DNA of 49,322 nucleotides from Bacteroidales bacterium (GTDB lineage: Bacteria > Bacteroidota > Bacteroidia > Bacteroidales > Marinilabiliaceae), in contig SUWW01000020.1 of the NCBI GenBank assembly GCA_015061285.1, forward strand, positions 1 to 49,322. Reading direction: 5' to 3'. Both the position numbers and the translations under genes were made by a program. Positions within the stretch are counted from its first letter, which is position 1. Each line of letters begins with the position of its first letter. The notes below the pieces were generated by a model. That model saw only the letters and a list, made by a program, of their open reading frames with translations. It did not search any database and was not told the origin of the DNA. Shown here piece by piece: positions 41,599 to 49,322 of the stretch.

Positions 41599-42894
41599 TT
41601 ATCCGCCGAAATTGTCAAATCTAATTGACTCAGGATCTACGCCGAGCGAGTCGAGCAAATCGAGAACGGTCTTAGCCATCATAGGAGGACCGCAGAGGTA
41701 GTATTCGCAATCTTCTGGAGCTTCGTGAGCCTTGAGGTAGGTATCGCCCATAACAGGAGCAACGAAGCCAGGAGTGTACTTAATTCCAGCTGCATCGGCT
41801 TTTGGATCTGGACGGTCGAGAGCCAAGTGGAAGTGGAAGTTAGGGAAGTCTTTCTCGAGCTGGAGGAAGTCGTCGAGGAATGGAATTTCCTCAAGCGCAC
41901 GAGCACCATAGAAGTAGTGCATTGGGCGCTTACGATCTTCGTCGGCAATGCCGTGGCCTTTGAGCATGTGCATAATCTGAGCGCGCAGAGGAGCCATACC
42001 GGCACCACCACCTACCCAAATCATCTCGCGACCAGTGCCGTATTGTGGACGGAACTCGCCATAAGGACCCGACATGATAACCTTGTCGCCTGGTTTGAGG
42101 TTGAAGATGTACGAAGATGCAATACCCGGATTAACGTCCATAAAGTTGTTTGCATCAGGCTTCTGCTGATCTTTTGGCTTGAATGGAGGCGTTGCTATAC
42201 GTACGTTAAGCGTGATGATATCGCCTTCGTCTGGATAGTTGGCCATTGAGTATGCACGAATAGTTGGCTCTGGGTTCTTACACTTGAGGTCGAACATGTG
42301 GAACTTCTGCCAAGCTGGCAAGTAGGTATCGCCGATGAGCTCTTTGTCGAAGTCGTTATAGTCGATCTCGAATGCAGGAATCTTAATTTGAGCATAAGAA
42401 CCTGGTTCGAAGTGCATGTGCTCGCCAGCAGGCAAGGCCACTTTGTACTCCTTGATGAAGGTAGCAACGTTGCGGTTGCCAATAACCTCGCATTCCCATT
42501 CCTTCACGCCCATAACGCTTTCAGGAACTTTTATTCCGAGGTCTCCTTTCACTTTCACTTGGCAGCCAAGACGCCAATGATCTTTCTGCTGTTTGCGGCT
42601 GAAGTGACCTTTTTCAGAGTCGAGTATTTCACCACCGCCTTCAACAACTTGGCATTTGCACTGACCGCAAGAACCTTTACCACCGCAAGCCGATGGGAGG
42701 AAGATGCCTTCGTTGGCGAGTGTAGAGAGCAGCGAGCTACCCTGCCCTACCTCAACTTGGTCTTTGCCGTTGATTGTTATCTTAACGTTGCCGCTTGGAG
42801 TCAAATAACTCTTTGCAACGAGAAGTATTACAACGAGCAACATAATTATTACGAGGAAAACCCCGATGCTCGATAGTATTAATTGTAAATCCAT
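41599..42894 (-). CDS. nqrF: Na+-NQR subunit F (NADH-oxidising)
   Basis: A 431-residue subunit where NADH enters the sodium-pumping NADH:quinone reductase. One N-terminal membrane helix is followed by a 2Fe-2S domain (CGGKGSCGQCKC, with a fourth cysteine in RLGCQV), the FAD domain (RAYSMAN) and the NAD-binding domain (GGGAGMAPLRAQ...YYLCGPPMM). All cofactor residues expected are present. It is the last gene of the nqrABCDEF operon. Confidence 0.98.
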   Translation of the reverse strand: MDLQLILSSIGVFLVIIMLLVVILLVAKSYLTPSGNVKITINGKDQVEVGQGSSLLSTLANEGIFLPSACGGKGSCGQCKCQVVEGGGEILDSEKGHFSRKQQKDHWRLGCQVKVKGDLGIKVPESVMGVKEWECEVIGNRNVATFIKEYKVALPAGEHMHFEPGSYAQIKIPAFEIDYNDFDKELIGDTYLPAWQKFHMFDLKCKNPEPTIRAYSMANYPDEGDIITLNVRIATPPFKPKDQQKPDANNFMDVNPGIASSYIFNLKPGDKVIMSGPYGEFRPQYGTGREMIWVGGGAGMAPLRAQIMHMLKGHGIADEDRKRPMHYFYGARALEEIPFLDDFLQLEKDFPNFHFHLALDRPDPKADAAGIKYTPGFVAPVMGDTYLKAHEAPEDCEYYLCGPPMMAKTVLDLLDSLGVDPESIRFDNFGG

Positions 42895-42909
42895 TGCTTT
42901 TGTGATGTT

Positions 42910-43533
42910 TTAGAGTTTAAGACCCGAGAAACACATAAACGACATAGCCATCAAACCAACCACAATGAATGTGATGCCGAGGCCGCGCAGAGGTGCGGGT
43001 ACGTTAGAATATGCCATTTTTTCGCGTACTGCAGCAAGTGCAACAATTGCAACTAACCAACCGATACCAGAACCGAGAGCGTAGACGAAAGCCGAACCAA
43101 TACCAGTGATGGCTTTAGGATCGGTAGCATCTAAGCCAATGCGTTGTTGCATAAAGAGCGATGCACCCATGATGGCGCAGTTTACTGCTATAAGAGGAAG
43201 GAATATACCCAACTGTGAATAGAGTGCTGGTGCATATTTTTCGACAACCATCTCTACGAGTTGCACAATGCCGGCAATGACAGCAATGAACAATATGAAC
43301 GACAAGAATGTTAGGTCGATTCCCAAAATTCCTTCTACGTCAAGCACTTTGGTTTGAAGTAGGTAGTTCACTGGCAACGTAACTACAAGTACGAAGGTAA
43401 CAGCTATACCCAAACCGATTGCTGTTTTCACCGTCTTCGACACTGCAAGGTAGGAACACATGCCGAGGAAGAAGGCGAATATCATGTTGTCCACAAAGAT
43501 TGAGCGGACAAATAAACTTAATAAGTTTTCCAT
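42910..43533 (-). CDS. nqrE: Na+-NQR subunit E
   Basis: A 207-residue polytopic membrane subunit with six helices (MENLLSLFVRSIFVDNMIFAFFLGMCSYLAVSK at the start). Together with NqrD it carries a 2Fe-2S centre through conserved cysteines, of which CSYL (near residue 26) and NCAIMG (near residue 119) are visible. It is homologous to RnfA. It begins 58 bases after nqrD. Confidence 0.98.
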   Translation of the reverse strand: MENLLSLFVRSIFVDNMIFAFFLGMCSYLAVSKTVKTAIGLGIAVTFVLVVTLPVNYLLQTKVLDVEGILGIDLTFLSFILFIAVIAGIVQLVEMVVEKYAPALYSQLGIFLPLIAVNCAIMGASLFMQQRIGLDATDPKAITGIGSAFVYALGSGIGWLVAIVALAAVREKMAYSNVPAPLRGLGITFIVVGLMAMSFMCFSGLKL

Positions 43534-43591
43534 TTTTAGTTTCTACTTTTTGCCCGTTGTATTTACATACGTAGGCTCAATGGTGATAACT

Positions 43592-44227
43592 TTATTTTTC
43601 CTGTAAATCTTTGTTGTGAGCACGCTGCCACCAGATGATGCACGCCACAATGATGAGCGCCATAGGAGGCATAAGCATAAGACCATTGTTGATATAGCCA
43701 GCATTGTTAACGGCGTCATAATTTAGAATATTGAAGCCGAAAAGCGTACCTGAACCAAGCAACTCGCGGAAGAATGCTACAATGACAAGAATCTTAGCAT
43801 AACCAAGACCGTTACCGATACCATCGAGGAGCGACTCCCATGGGCCGTTCTGCATTGCAAATGCTTCGAGGCGTCCCATAAGTATACAGTTGGTAATAAT
43901 AAGGCCTATGTATACTGAAAGTTGTACGCTGACGTCGTAGGCAAAAGCTTTGAGAATCTCGCTAACGATGGTTACGAGAGATGCCACAACTACAAGTTGT
44001 ACAATAATACGTATGCGGTTAGGAATTGTCTTGCGCAAAAGCGAGATAATAACATTCGCCATTGCTACAATGACCGTAACCGAAATGCCCATAACTATGG
44101 CAGGTTCGAGCTGAGCCGTAACAGCCAAAGCCGAGCATATACCCAACACCTGAACGGTGACAGGGTTGTTGCTTCCTAATGGATTGAGGAAAGCCTCTTT
44201 GTTCTTTTTCGAAAATAATTCGCTCAT
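43592..44227 (-). CDS. nqrD: Na+-NQR subunit D
   Basis: A 211-residue membrane subunit with six helices. The family segments NPVTVQVLGICSALAVT and LIITNCILMGRLEAFA contain the cysteines that bind the membrane iron-sulfur centre shared with NqrE. It is homologous to RnfE. The gene follows nqrC by 17 bases. Confidence 0.98.
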   Translation of the reverse strand: MSELFSKKNKEAFLNPLGSNNPVTVQVLGICSALAVTAQLEPAIVMGISVTVIVAMANVIISLLRKTIPNRIRIIVQLVVVASLVTIVSEILKAFAYDVSVQLSVYIGLIITNCILMGRLEAFAMQNGPWESLLDGIGNGLGYAKILVIVAFFRELLGSGTLFGFNILNYDAVNNAGYINNGLMLMPPMALIIVACIIWWQRAHNKDLQEK

Positions 44228-44244
44228 AGTAGTTCTCTCCTTTT

Positions 44245-44922
44245 TTATTTCTTGGTTAGGAAGTCATATTTCTTGAGGCTTGCCGAGAGCATCTCGTTTA
44301 CACCGTTGCAGGTAAGCGTAGCACCCGAGATAGCATCAACTTGATCTTGACCTTCGGCCTTTGTGCCTTTCTTCAAGACTGCAATTGAGGTCAATACGCC
44401 ATCGCGTTTGATGTTCTTACCAACGAACTGGCTCTTGAACTTGTCGGTAGTGATTTCGGCACCAAGACCTGGGGTTTCCGAGTCGTGGCGGAAGAAAATA
44501 CCGTAGCAAGTGCTTTCATCGGCGTTTACAGCAATGTAACCACCAATAGCGCCCCAAAGTCCATTACCGCGGAGTGGGAATACATATTTAGTTTCGCCAT
44601 TCACATCGCATTGATAGATGATAGGAGTTTCGCTCTCTTTGAGAACGTCGAACGTAGTTGCCGACTCTTTTACCGAACCATCTGCATTGAGGACTTGTTT
44701 TACATATTTCTCATATTCAGCTTGTGCATCTTCAACATTATTTACGTTGAGAGACGAGAGAATTTGTTTCTTCACATCGAGGCTCTTGTTGTTGTCCTGA
44801 CGCTCTTTGAGAGCTGAGGAAACGAACGAAAGCAAGAACGCTACGATGATAACCATCACGGCAGCATAGATAACCGTGTAGGTGTTGCTGTTGGTCGACA
44901 GCCCTTTAGTGTTATTTGCCAT
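44245..44922 (-). CDS. nqrC: Na+-NQR subunit C (covalent FMN)
   Basis: A 225-residue protein with one N-terminal membrane helix (VIYAAVMVIIVAFLLSFVSSA) and a periplasmic FMN domain. The attachment motif is SGATLT (in DAISGATLTCNGV); the second threonine of the motif binds FMN through phosphoester linkage. This modification needs the ApbE flavin transferase, which is not in the window. It begins 5 bases after nqrB. Confidence 0.97.
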   Translation of the reverse strand: MANNTKGLSTNSNTYTVIYAAVMVIIVAFLLSFVSSALKERQDNNKSLDVKKQILSSLNVNNVEDAQAEYEKYVKQVLNADGSVKESATTFDVLKESETPIIYQCDVNGETKYVFPLRGNGLWGAIGGYIAVNADESTCYGIFFRHDSETPGLGAEITTDKFKSQFVGKNIKRDGVLTSIAVLKKGTKAEGQDQVDAISGATLTCNGVNEMLSASLKKYDFLTKK

Positions 44923-44927
44923 GATGT

Positions 44928-46082
44928 TTATTTGTTAGCTTTTACACGATTTTTACGCATAGCGATATTTCTACCCACGATGAAGTGGTCGATGAGCGGT
45001 GCGAAGGTGTTCATCAACAATATAGCGAGCATCATACCTTCAGGATAACCAGGGTTGAGCACGCGAATAATTATTGCCATAGCACCAATGAGGAAACCGA
45101 AAATGAATTTACCACTCTCCGTGCGGCATGAGGTAACAGGATCGGTAGCCATAAATACAGCGCCGAAGCAGAAACCGCCTATCACGAGGTGCTGCTGCCA
45201 AGGCAAGTGTGCCATTGCGTTAGCATCGGAGCCGAAGGTGTTGAACAAGAATGCGGTGAGTGCACCACCAACGAACACAGAGCACATAGTCTTCCAACTT
45301 GCTACGCCGGTGCAGAGCAAGAGCACTGCGCCAATGAGTATGGCCAAGGCACTTGTTTCGCCAATAGAGCCTGGAATGAATCCAAAGAATGCATCGGCAA
45401 ACGAATATGTGTCGTAGTTGCCTTCGCCAGCAAGCGAGAGAGCCGTTGCACCAGTGAAGCCTTCAACAGCTTCGCCTGCGCCATACCAAACTGCATCACC
45501 CGACATCTTGCTTGGATATGCGAAGAATAGGAATGCACGTGCAATAAGTGCGGGGTTCCAAATGTTCATACCAGTACCACCAAACACCTCTTTGGCAAAA
45601 ATTACCGAGAAGGCTGTTGCTACAGCAACCATCCAGAGGGGCACATCGGCTGGAACTATGAGTGGAATAAGCATACCCGTAGCGAGGAAGCCTTCATTTA
45701 TCTCCTCGCCACGCATTTGAGCTACGCTAAACTCAATACCAAGACCAACAACATAGGTAACAATAAGAAGTGGCAAAACCGTAAGCAAGCCATAACCAAA
45801 TGTCTCCCAGAATGTTGCAACTTCACCAGTCATGTGATAGTGCTGGTATCCAGTATTGTATATACCGAATAATAATGCTGGTATAAGAGCTAAAACAACC
45901 ACGATGATGTTACGCTTGAGGTCAACAGCATCGCGTACGTGAACGCCGCCAGGCTGATTCGTCGTGTTCGGTGTGAACAAGAACGTCTCAAAGCCTCCGA
46001 AAGTCGAGCGAAGTTTTTCGTACTTACCGCCCGGCATGAAGTTCGGCTTCACTTTGTCTATATAATTTCTTAGTGCTTTCAC
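44928..46082 (-). CDS. nqrB: Na+-NQR subunit B
   Basis: A 384-residue polytopic subunit with about ten helices that carries covalent FMN and riboflavin and forms the sodium and quinone path. The FMN-threonine motif reads TGATAL (in VEGFTGATALSLAG), with Thr instead of Ser as the first residue of the usual SGAT. GGTGMNIWNPALIARAF and TDPVTSCRTESGK are family blocks. It begins 38 bases after nqrA. Confidence 0.98.
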   Translation of the reverse strand: MKALRNYIDKVKPNFMPGGKYEKLRSTFGGFETFLFTPNTTNQPGGVHVRDAVDLKRNIIVVVLALIPALLFGIYNTGYQHYHMTGEVATFWETFGYGLLTVLPLLIVTYVVGLGIEFSVAQMRGEEINEGFLATGMLIPLIVPADVPLWMVAVATAFSVIFAKEVFGGTGMNIWNPALIARAFLFFAYPSKMSGDAVWYGAGEAVEGFTGATALSLAGEGNYDTYSFADAFFGFIPGSIGETSALAILIGAVLLLCTGVASWKTMCSVFVGGALTAFLFNTFGSDANAMAHLPWQQHLVIGGFCFGAVFMATDPVTSCRTESGKFIFGFLIGAMAIIIRVLNPGYPEGMMLAILLMNTFAPLIDHFIVGRNIAMRKNRVKANK

Positions 46083-46120
46083 TTTGAATTTTTTGTATTT
46101 AGAATCAAACAGTTACGAAA

Positions 46121-47464
46121 TCAACCTACTTCCTTGGCCATGAGGTCAAGTCCGTTGCGAAGTACTTTTTGCAGTGCTATTTTCGAAGTGCATACAAATT
46201 CGCAAAGTGCGATATCTTCTTCTACAACTTCGAAGATGCCAAGTTCTATCATCTTATCGATGTCTTGAGCCATGATAGCTTTGAAGAGGAATTCAGGATA
46301 AATATCCATAGGCAACACCTTATCGAGCTCGTTCGACATCACAAATGCACGATGTTCGCCGTGAGTATTGGTGTTGAGTATATATTCCTTCTTTCCAGTA
46401 AGCCATGCAGTGAATGTGTGCGAGGCGCTGAATTTATTGAAGCCCGGAGCGAGCCAACCCATAAATTCATATTGATCGCCTTCAGGAATTACGGTCACTT
46501 GGCTATCGTAGAAACCCAAGAAACCGTCGGCAGGGATTGCAGTACCGGTAAGTACGTTGCCACTGATGATGCGCACATTGTCGCTTGCAATGTTGTCTTT
46601 CAGCATGTTGCTTACTTGCGCGCCAAGAGTTGTACGTACGTATGCTTTATGCTTAATTTCAGAACCTACCACCACAGCTACGCGGCTGAAGTCGTGTACG
46701 CCTTTAGAGAATATTTTGCCAATGGCAACGACCTCTTGAGGCTGAATGGTAAGAACTTTTTCGCCAGCATTGATAGGATTTACGTGGTTAATCTGTACAC
46801 CTACGCAACCTGCAGGATGCTGACCTGCAAAAGCAGTAATGGTGACGCCTTTAGCTTCGGTAAATGCTTTCGAAGCACCGTTGTTGTGTACACCTACATA
46901 GACTGGAGCAATCTTTCCAAGCACATCAAGACCAGCTTGGAAATCTGCCTCATTACCACTAATTACGAAGTCATAATCGGGGGCAAGAGGTGCCGAGTCG
47001 AATGTGGAAATGAAAATTGCTTTGAACTGTGCAGTAGGATCGGCCACAATGTTGTATGGACGCTGTTTGAAATATGGCCATGCACCAGTTTCGAGAAGTT
47101 TAGCTATTACTTGCTCGCGGTTGAGAGATTTAATGTCGGTCTTGCCAACTTCTACAGGCTGTGAAGCGCCATAGGCTTTCACCACAACCTCAAGCACCTT
47201 ACGACGTTCACCGCGATTAACGGCAACAACCTCGCCCGATACTGGCGATACCAACTTAATCTCAGGATGCTGCTTGTCGTGCATTAATTCACCACCTGCC
47301 GCAACCTTGTCGCCAACATTTACCGTAACCTTTGGCACTAAGCCGTGAAAATCTGTCGGCTTAATAGCATAAAGTTCCGATGCGGCTACCTGCGCATACA
47401 CTGTCTCCGAGCGTCCGGCGATGCGTATGTCGAGGCCTTTCTTTAGTTTGATTACATCAGACAT
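46121..47464 (-). CDS. nqrA: Na+-NQR subunit A
   Basis: A 447-residue cytoplasmic subunit and the first gene of the operon. The N-terminal RnfC-like barrel starts MSDVIKLKKGLDIRIAGRSE and contains the biotinyl-like region (GDKVAAGGELMHDKQHPEIKLVSPVSGEVVAVNRGERRKVLEVV). A ubiquinone-site region and the C-terminal domain ending DLMAKEVG follow. I found no clear promoter in the 107 bases shared with the divergent T9SS plug gene. Confidence 0.98.
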   Translation of the reverse strand: MSDVIKLKKGLDIRIAGRSETVYAQVAASELYAIKPTDFHGLVPKVTVNVGDKVAAGGELMHDKQHPEIKLVSPVSGEVVAVNRGERRKVLEVVVKAYGASQPVEVGKTDIKSLNREQVIAKLLETGAWPYFKQRPYNIVADPTAQFKAIFISTFDSAPLAPDYDFVISGNEADFQAGLDVLGKIAPVYVGVHNNGASKAFTEAKGVTITAFAGQHPAGCVGVQINHVNPINAGEKVLTIQPQEVVAIGKIFSKGVHDFSRVAVVVGSEIKHKAYVRTTLGAQVSNMLKDNIASDNVRIISGNVLTGTAIPADGFLGFYDSQVTVIPEGDQYEFMGWLAPGFNKFSASHTFTAWLTGKKEYILNTNTHGEHRAFVMSNELDKVLPMDIYPEFLFKAIMAQDIDKMIELGIFEVVEEDIALCEFVCTSKIALQKVLRNGLDLMAKEVG

Positions 47465-47571
47465 TTTGTGTTTGTAATGAAATGGTTTTTATGTTTTGTT
47501 TCTCTCTTTGTAAGTGTTTTATGCTTATTTTTCGCTTTCATAATAAGCTATTATAAGGCGTTGCAAAGAAA

Positions 47572-48873
47572 ATGAATATCGCTCTCATTTACCAACATAT
47601 AACGAATTTTTTCTTTATTTCGTTTCCTTCTATTCTACTAAGCGTTTTTCCTGTATTTACAGCATCTGCGCAGTCTTCTCGCGTATATTTTCAACGCTCT
47701 GATGTTTGTTCCATTGAGCTCTTCCGTTCTGGTCAAGAGCGTTCTTTGCCTGCTGTAAATCTCGGCTCGGGCGAATCGCTCATATTGTCGTTCGACATTA
47801 TGGATTCCGACCGCAAAACTCTGTATTTCAACTTCACTCACTGCAATTTCGATTGGTTACCGTCCGATCTGTTGCCTGTAGAGTATTTTGCCGGATTCAA
47901 CAAAGAATTTGGCTACGAACAGTCGGAATTTTCCACCAATACAACAGCTGATTATATTCATTACCAAATAAATATTCCTACAGGTGCCATCACTCATTCG
48001 GGCAACTACCTCATTAGCGTATACGACGAAAATGGCTCACTGATTCTATCGCGACCTATGTGGGTGATAGAGCCGCTCGCTAACATCTCTACGCGCATAA
48101 TTAGGAATACATATAACCACATAGCTACTCACTCGCTCGACTTGATGGTTAGATGCCCAAACATAAAAGTTGATGTTCCTTCTCGCCAAATGCACATCGC
48201 TGCTTGGAAAGACGACGACATCGACGATGCTATAATTACCTGCGAACCAAGTTTCATACGCAACGAGGAACTATCATACATAAATATTTTTCACTTCCCT
48301 GCTGGAAATGAATATTTATGGGCCGACACTCGTTCTATACGTGCCACGCGTGTTGGCGTGCGACGCATCGACTTTATCGATCCTATGTATCACGTAACTC
48401 TCGAAACCGATCGCAAGCCGCTTAGCTACAGCTATCACGAAGAGTTTAATGGTAAGTTTTACATTGAAAATGTTGACCTACCCAATGCAGATGCCGCCAC
48501 TCAATCCGACTATGTAATGGTGCATTTTTCTCTCGCTGTACCAGATGATTTACCAGCTGATATCAATCCTGCCGATTTTCCTATTTATGTATATGGGCAA
48601 CTGACCAACTACTCTATTGAGCCTCGTTATCGCATGACCTACGATAGCGAACGAGACTTATACTCTCTTGACTTGCGCCTGAAACAAGGTTTTTATAATT
48701 ATGATTATGTAACTATGCGCAAGAATCATATAGAGCCGCTTGCATCATTCACCGACACCGAATCGGACTACCATATTGCAGTATACTTTCGCGACTTTGC
48801 TGGCACTGCCGACCGTCTTGTGGGTGTATATACGCACAACTCTCTCCATTCGCATAACAGTTTCATAAGATAA
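47572..48873 (+). CDS. Type IX secretion system plug protein (DUF5103)
   Basis: A 433-residue exported protein with an N-terminal signal sequence (cleaved near TASAQ). It matches DUF5103, the plug-protein family that closes the SprA translocon of the type IX secretion system in Bacteroidota. Segments such as LNFDIMDSDRKTLYFNFTHCNFDW-like text early and YDYVTMRKN near the C-terminus fit. The first plug domain covers roughly residues 40-170. Divergent from nqrA, single gene. The other T9SS components are not in the window. Confidence 0.85.
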   Translation: MNIALIYQHITNFFFISFPSILLSVFPVFTASAQSSRVYFQRSDVCSIELFRSGQERSLPAVNLGSGESLILSFDIMDSDRKTLYFNFTHCNFDWLPSDLLPVEYFAGFNKEFGYEQSEFSTNTTADYIHYQINIPTGAITHSGNYLISVYDENGSLILSRPMWVIEPLANISTRIIRNTYNHIATHSLDLMVRCPNIKVDVPSRQMHIAAWKDDDIDDAIITCEPSFIRNEELSYINIFHFPAGNEYLWADTRSIRATRVGVRRIDFIDPMYHVTLETDRKPLSYSYHEEFNGKFYIENVDLPNADAATQSDYVMVHFSLAVPDDLPADINPADFPIYVYGQLTNYSIEPRYRMTYDSERDLYSLDLRLKQGFYNYDYVTMRKNHIEPLASFTDTESDYHIAVYFRDFAGTADRLVGVYTHNSLHSHNSFIR

Positions 48874-48885
48874 AGTCAAAAAAAA

Positions 48886-48914
48886 GAGACAATCGCCATA
48901 ACGACGACTGCCTC
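48886..48914 (-). terminator. Terminator of the small membrane protein gene
   Basis: On the minus strand GAGGCAGTCG pairs with CGATTGTCTC (10 pairs, two of them G-U), followed by eight Ts. It lies 31 bases past the stop codon of the 48946-49128 gene and supports that gene being expressed. On the plus strand the same arms would have two A-C mismatches. Confidence 0.8.
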
Positions 48915-48945
48915 TACCGTTCAACTAAACTAAAAAAATACATAA

Positions 48946-49128
48946 TCAGAATGGAAAACTCTTACCATTCATGTAGGTTCTATACTCCCATACACAATAC
49001 AAGCAATACACTATAACTATTGTTATTAGAGTACAAGCAAGGACATTCATTTCTCCCCAAAAGATGAAGTAGATAATAAGTGCAATAATGCTTAGTGTGC
49101 CAAAAAAATTGATAATAAACCTAACCAT
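48946..49128 (-). CDS. Small membrane protein of unknown function
   Basis: A 60-residue protein beginning MVRFIINFFGTLSIIALIIYFIFW, with two membrane helices (about 5-22 and 27-46) and a short polar tail (EYRTYMNGKSFPF). I do not recognise the family. The ATG at 49128 is preferred over an upstream TTG. Support comes from the clear terminator on the same strand and the good membrane topology. The rest of the window to 49322 is AT-rich and shows no further gene. Confidence 0.6.
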   Translation of the reverse strand: MVRFIINFFGTLSIIALIIYFIFWGEMNVLACTLITIVIVYCLYCVWEYRTYMNGKSFPF

Positions 49129-49322
49129 AATAATCAACCCTTTATCATTTAACGTAGGTCGATAATAAGCACAAACAATGCCAAAATGCTCTTCTACTTA
49201 TAATGGTCGTTTTGCATTAATTGGTATAACTATCGGTTATATACGCAGTATTATAGGTTATATCCAAACATTTTCTCAAAAAAAATAGCCACAGAAATTA
49301 AGCAGCAAACTTTCGGGTGTTG

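Overview
The window looks like a chromosomal segment of a Bacteroidales bacterium (phylum Bacteroidota); I cannot fix the family. The evidence is a SusC/SusD polysaccharide-utilisation operon, a type IX secretion plug protein, the Bacteroidota-only DUF4295 gene behind rpmB-rpmG, a complete Na+-translocating NADH:quinone reductase operon, a glycine-lipid acyltransferase pair, and promoters of the Bacteroidota form (-7 box TAnnTTTG, -33 box TTG/TTTG about 19-20 bases upstream) without Shine-Dalgarno sequences.

Layout. 1-366 is intergenic: a 41/42-bp tandem repeat array followed by an AT-rich repeat-like stretch. 435-5241 holds pyruvate:ferredoxin oxidoreductase (nifJ) and an AAA ATPase, both on the minus strand. 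5570-9254 is a plus-strand run: glsA-glsB-like acyltransferases, a TPR histidine kinase and xseB. 9238-12312 has an AlaX-like editing protein, an outer-membrane barrel protein and a BlaI/BlaR1-type pair whose BlaR1 gene is frameshifted. 12472-16751 holds valS, a Nudix hydrolase and rpmB-rpmG-DUF4295. 16944-24998 is a minus-strand polysaccharide locus (surface lipoprotein, SusC, SusD, GH30 glycosidase) with a terminator before the glycosidase gene. 25601-28703 is a reverse-transsulfuration pair (cystathionine beta-synthase-like, cystathionine gamma-lyase-like) plus a methyltransferase. 29041-31871 is the accessory part: a strongly structured ~210-base element, an EcoRI-type adenine methyltransferase, a small acidic protein, a DUF262-HNH nuclease, and large palindromes behind them. 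32015-40248 holds a cysteine-less thioredoxin-fold protein, a dihydroorotase-like protein without metal ligands, DsbD, DUF2023 plus flavodoxin, a U32 tRNA-hydroxylation protein and an LtaS-type sulfatase-fold enzyme. 40362-41446 is rpsF-rpsR-rplI. 41599-47464 is nqrABCDEF. 47572-49128 is the T9SS plug protein and a small membrane protein with its own terminator.

How the genes fit together. PFOR, flavodoxin and Na+-NQR are parts of an anaerobic energy metabolism: pyruvate oxidation gives low-potential electrons, and NADH oxidation is coupled to sodium export. The Sus locus imports one glycan, probably a beta-1,6-linked one judging from GH30, which is an inference. The most unusual part is the methyltransferase, acidic protein and DUF262-HNH cassette with a structured RNA-like element directly in front of it. 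It looks like a restriction-modification or anti-phage module, and the RNA-like element has no obvious counterpart among families I can recognise.
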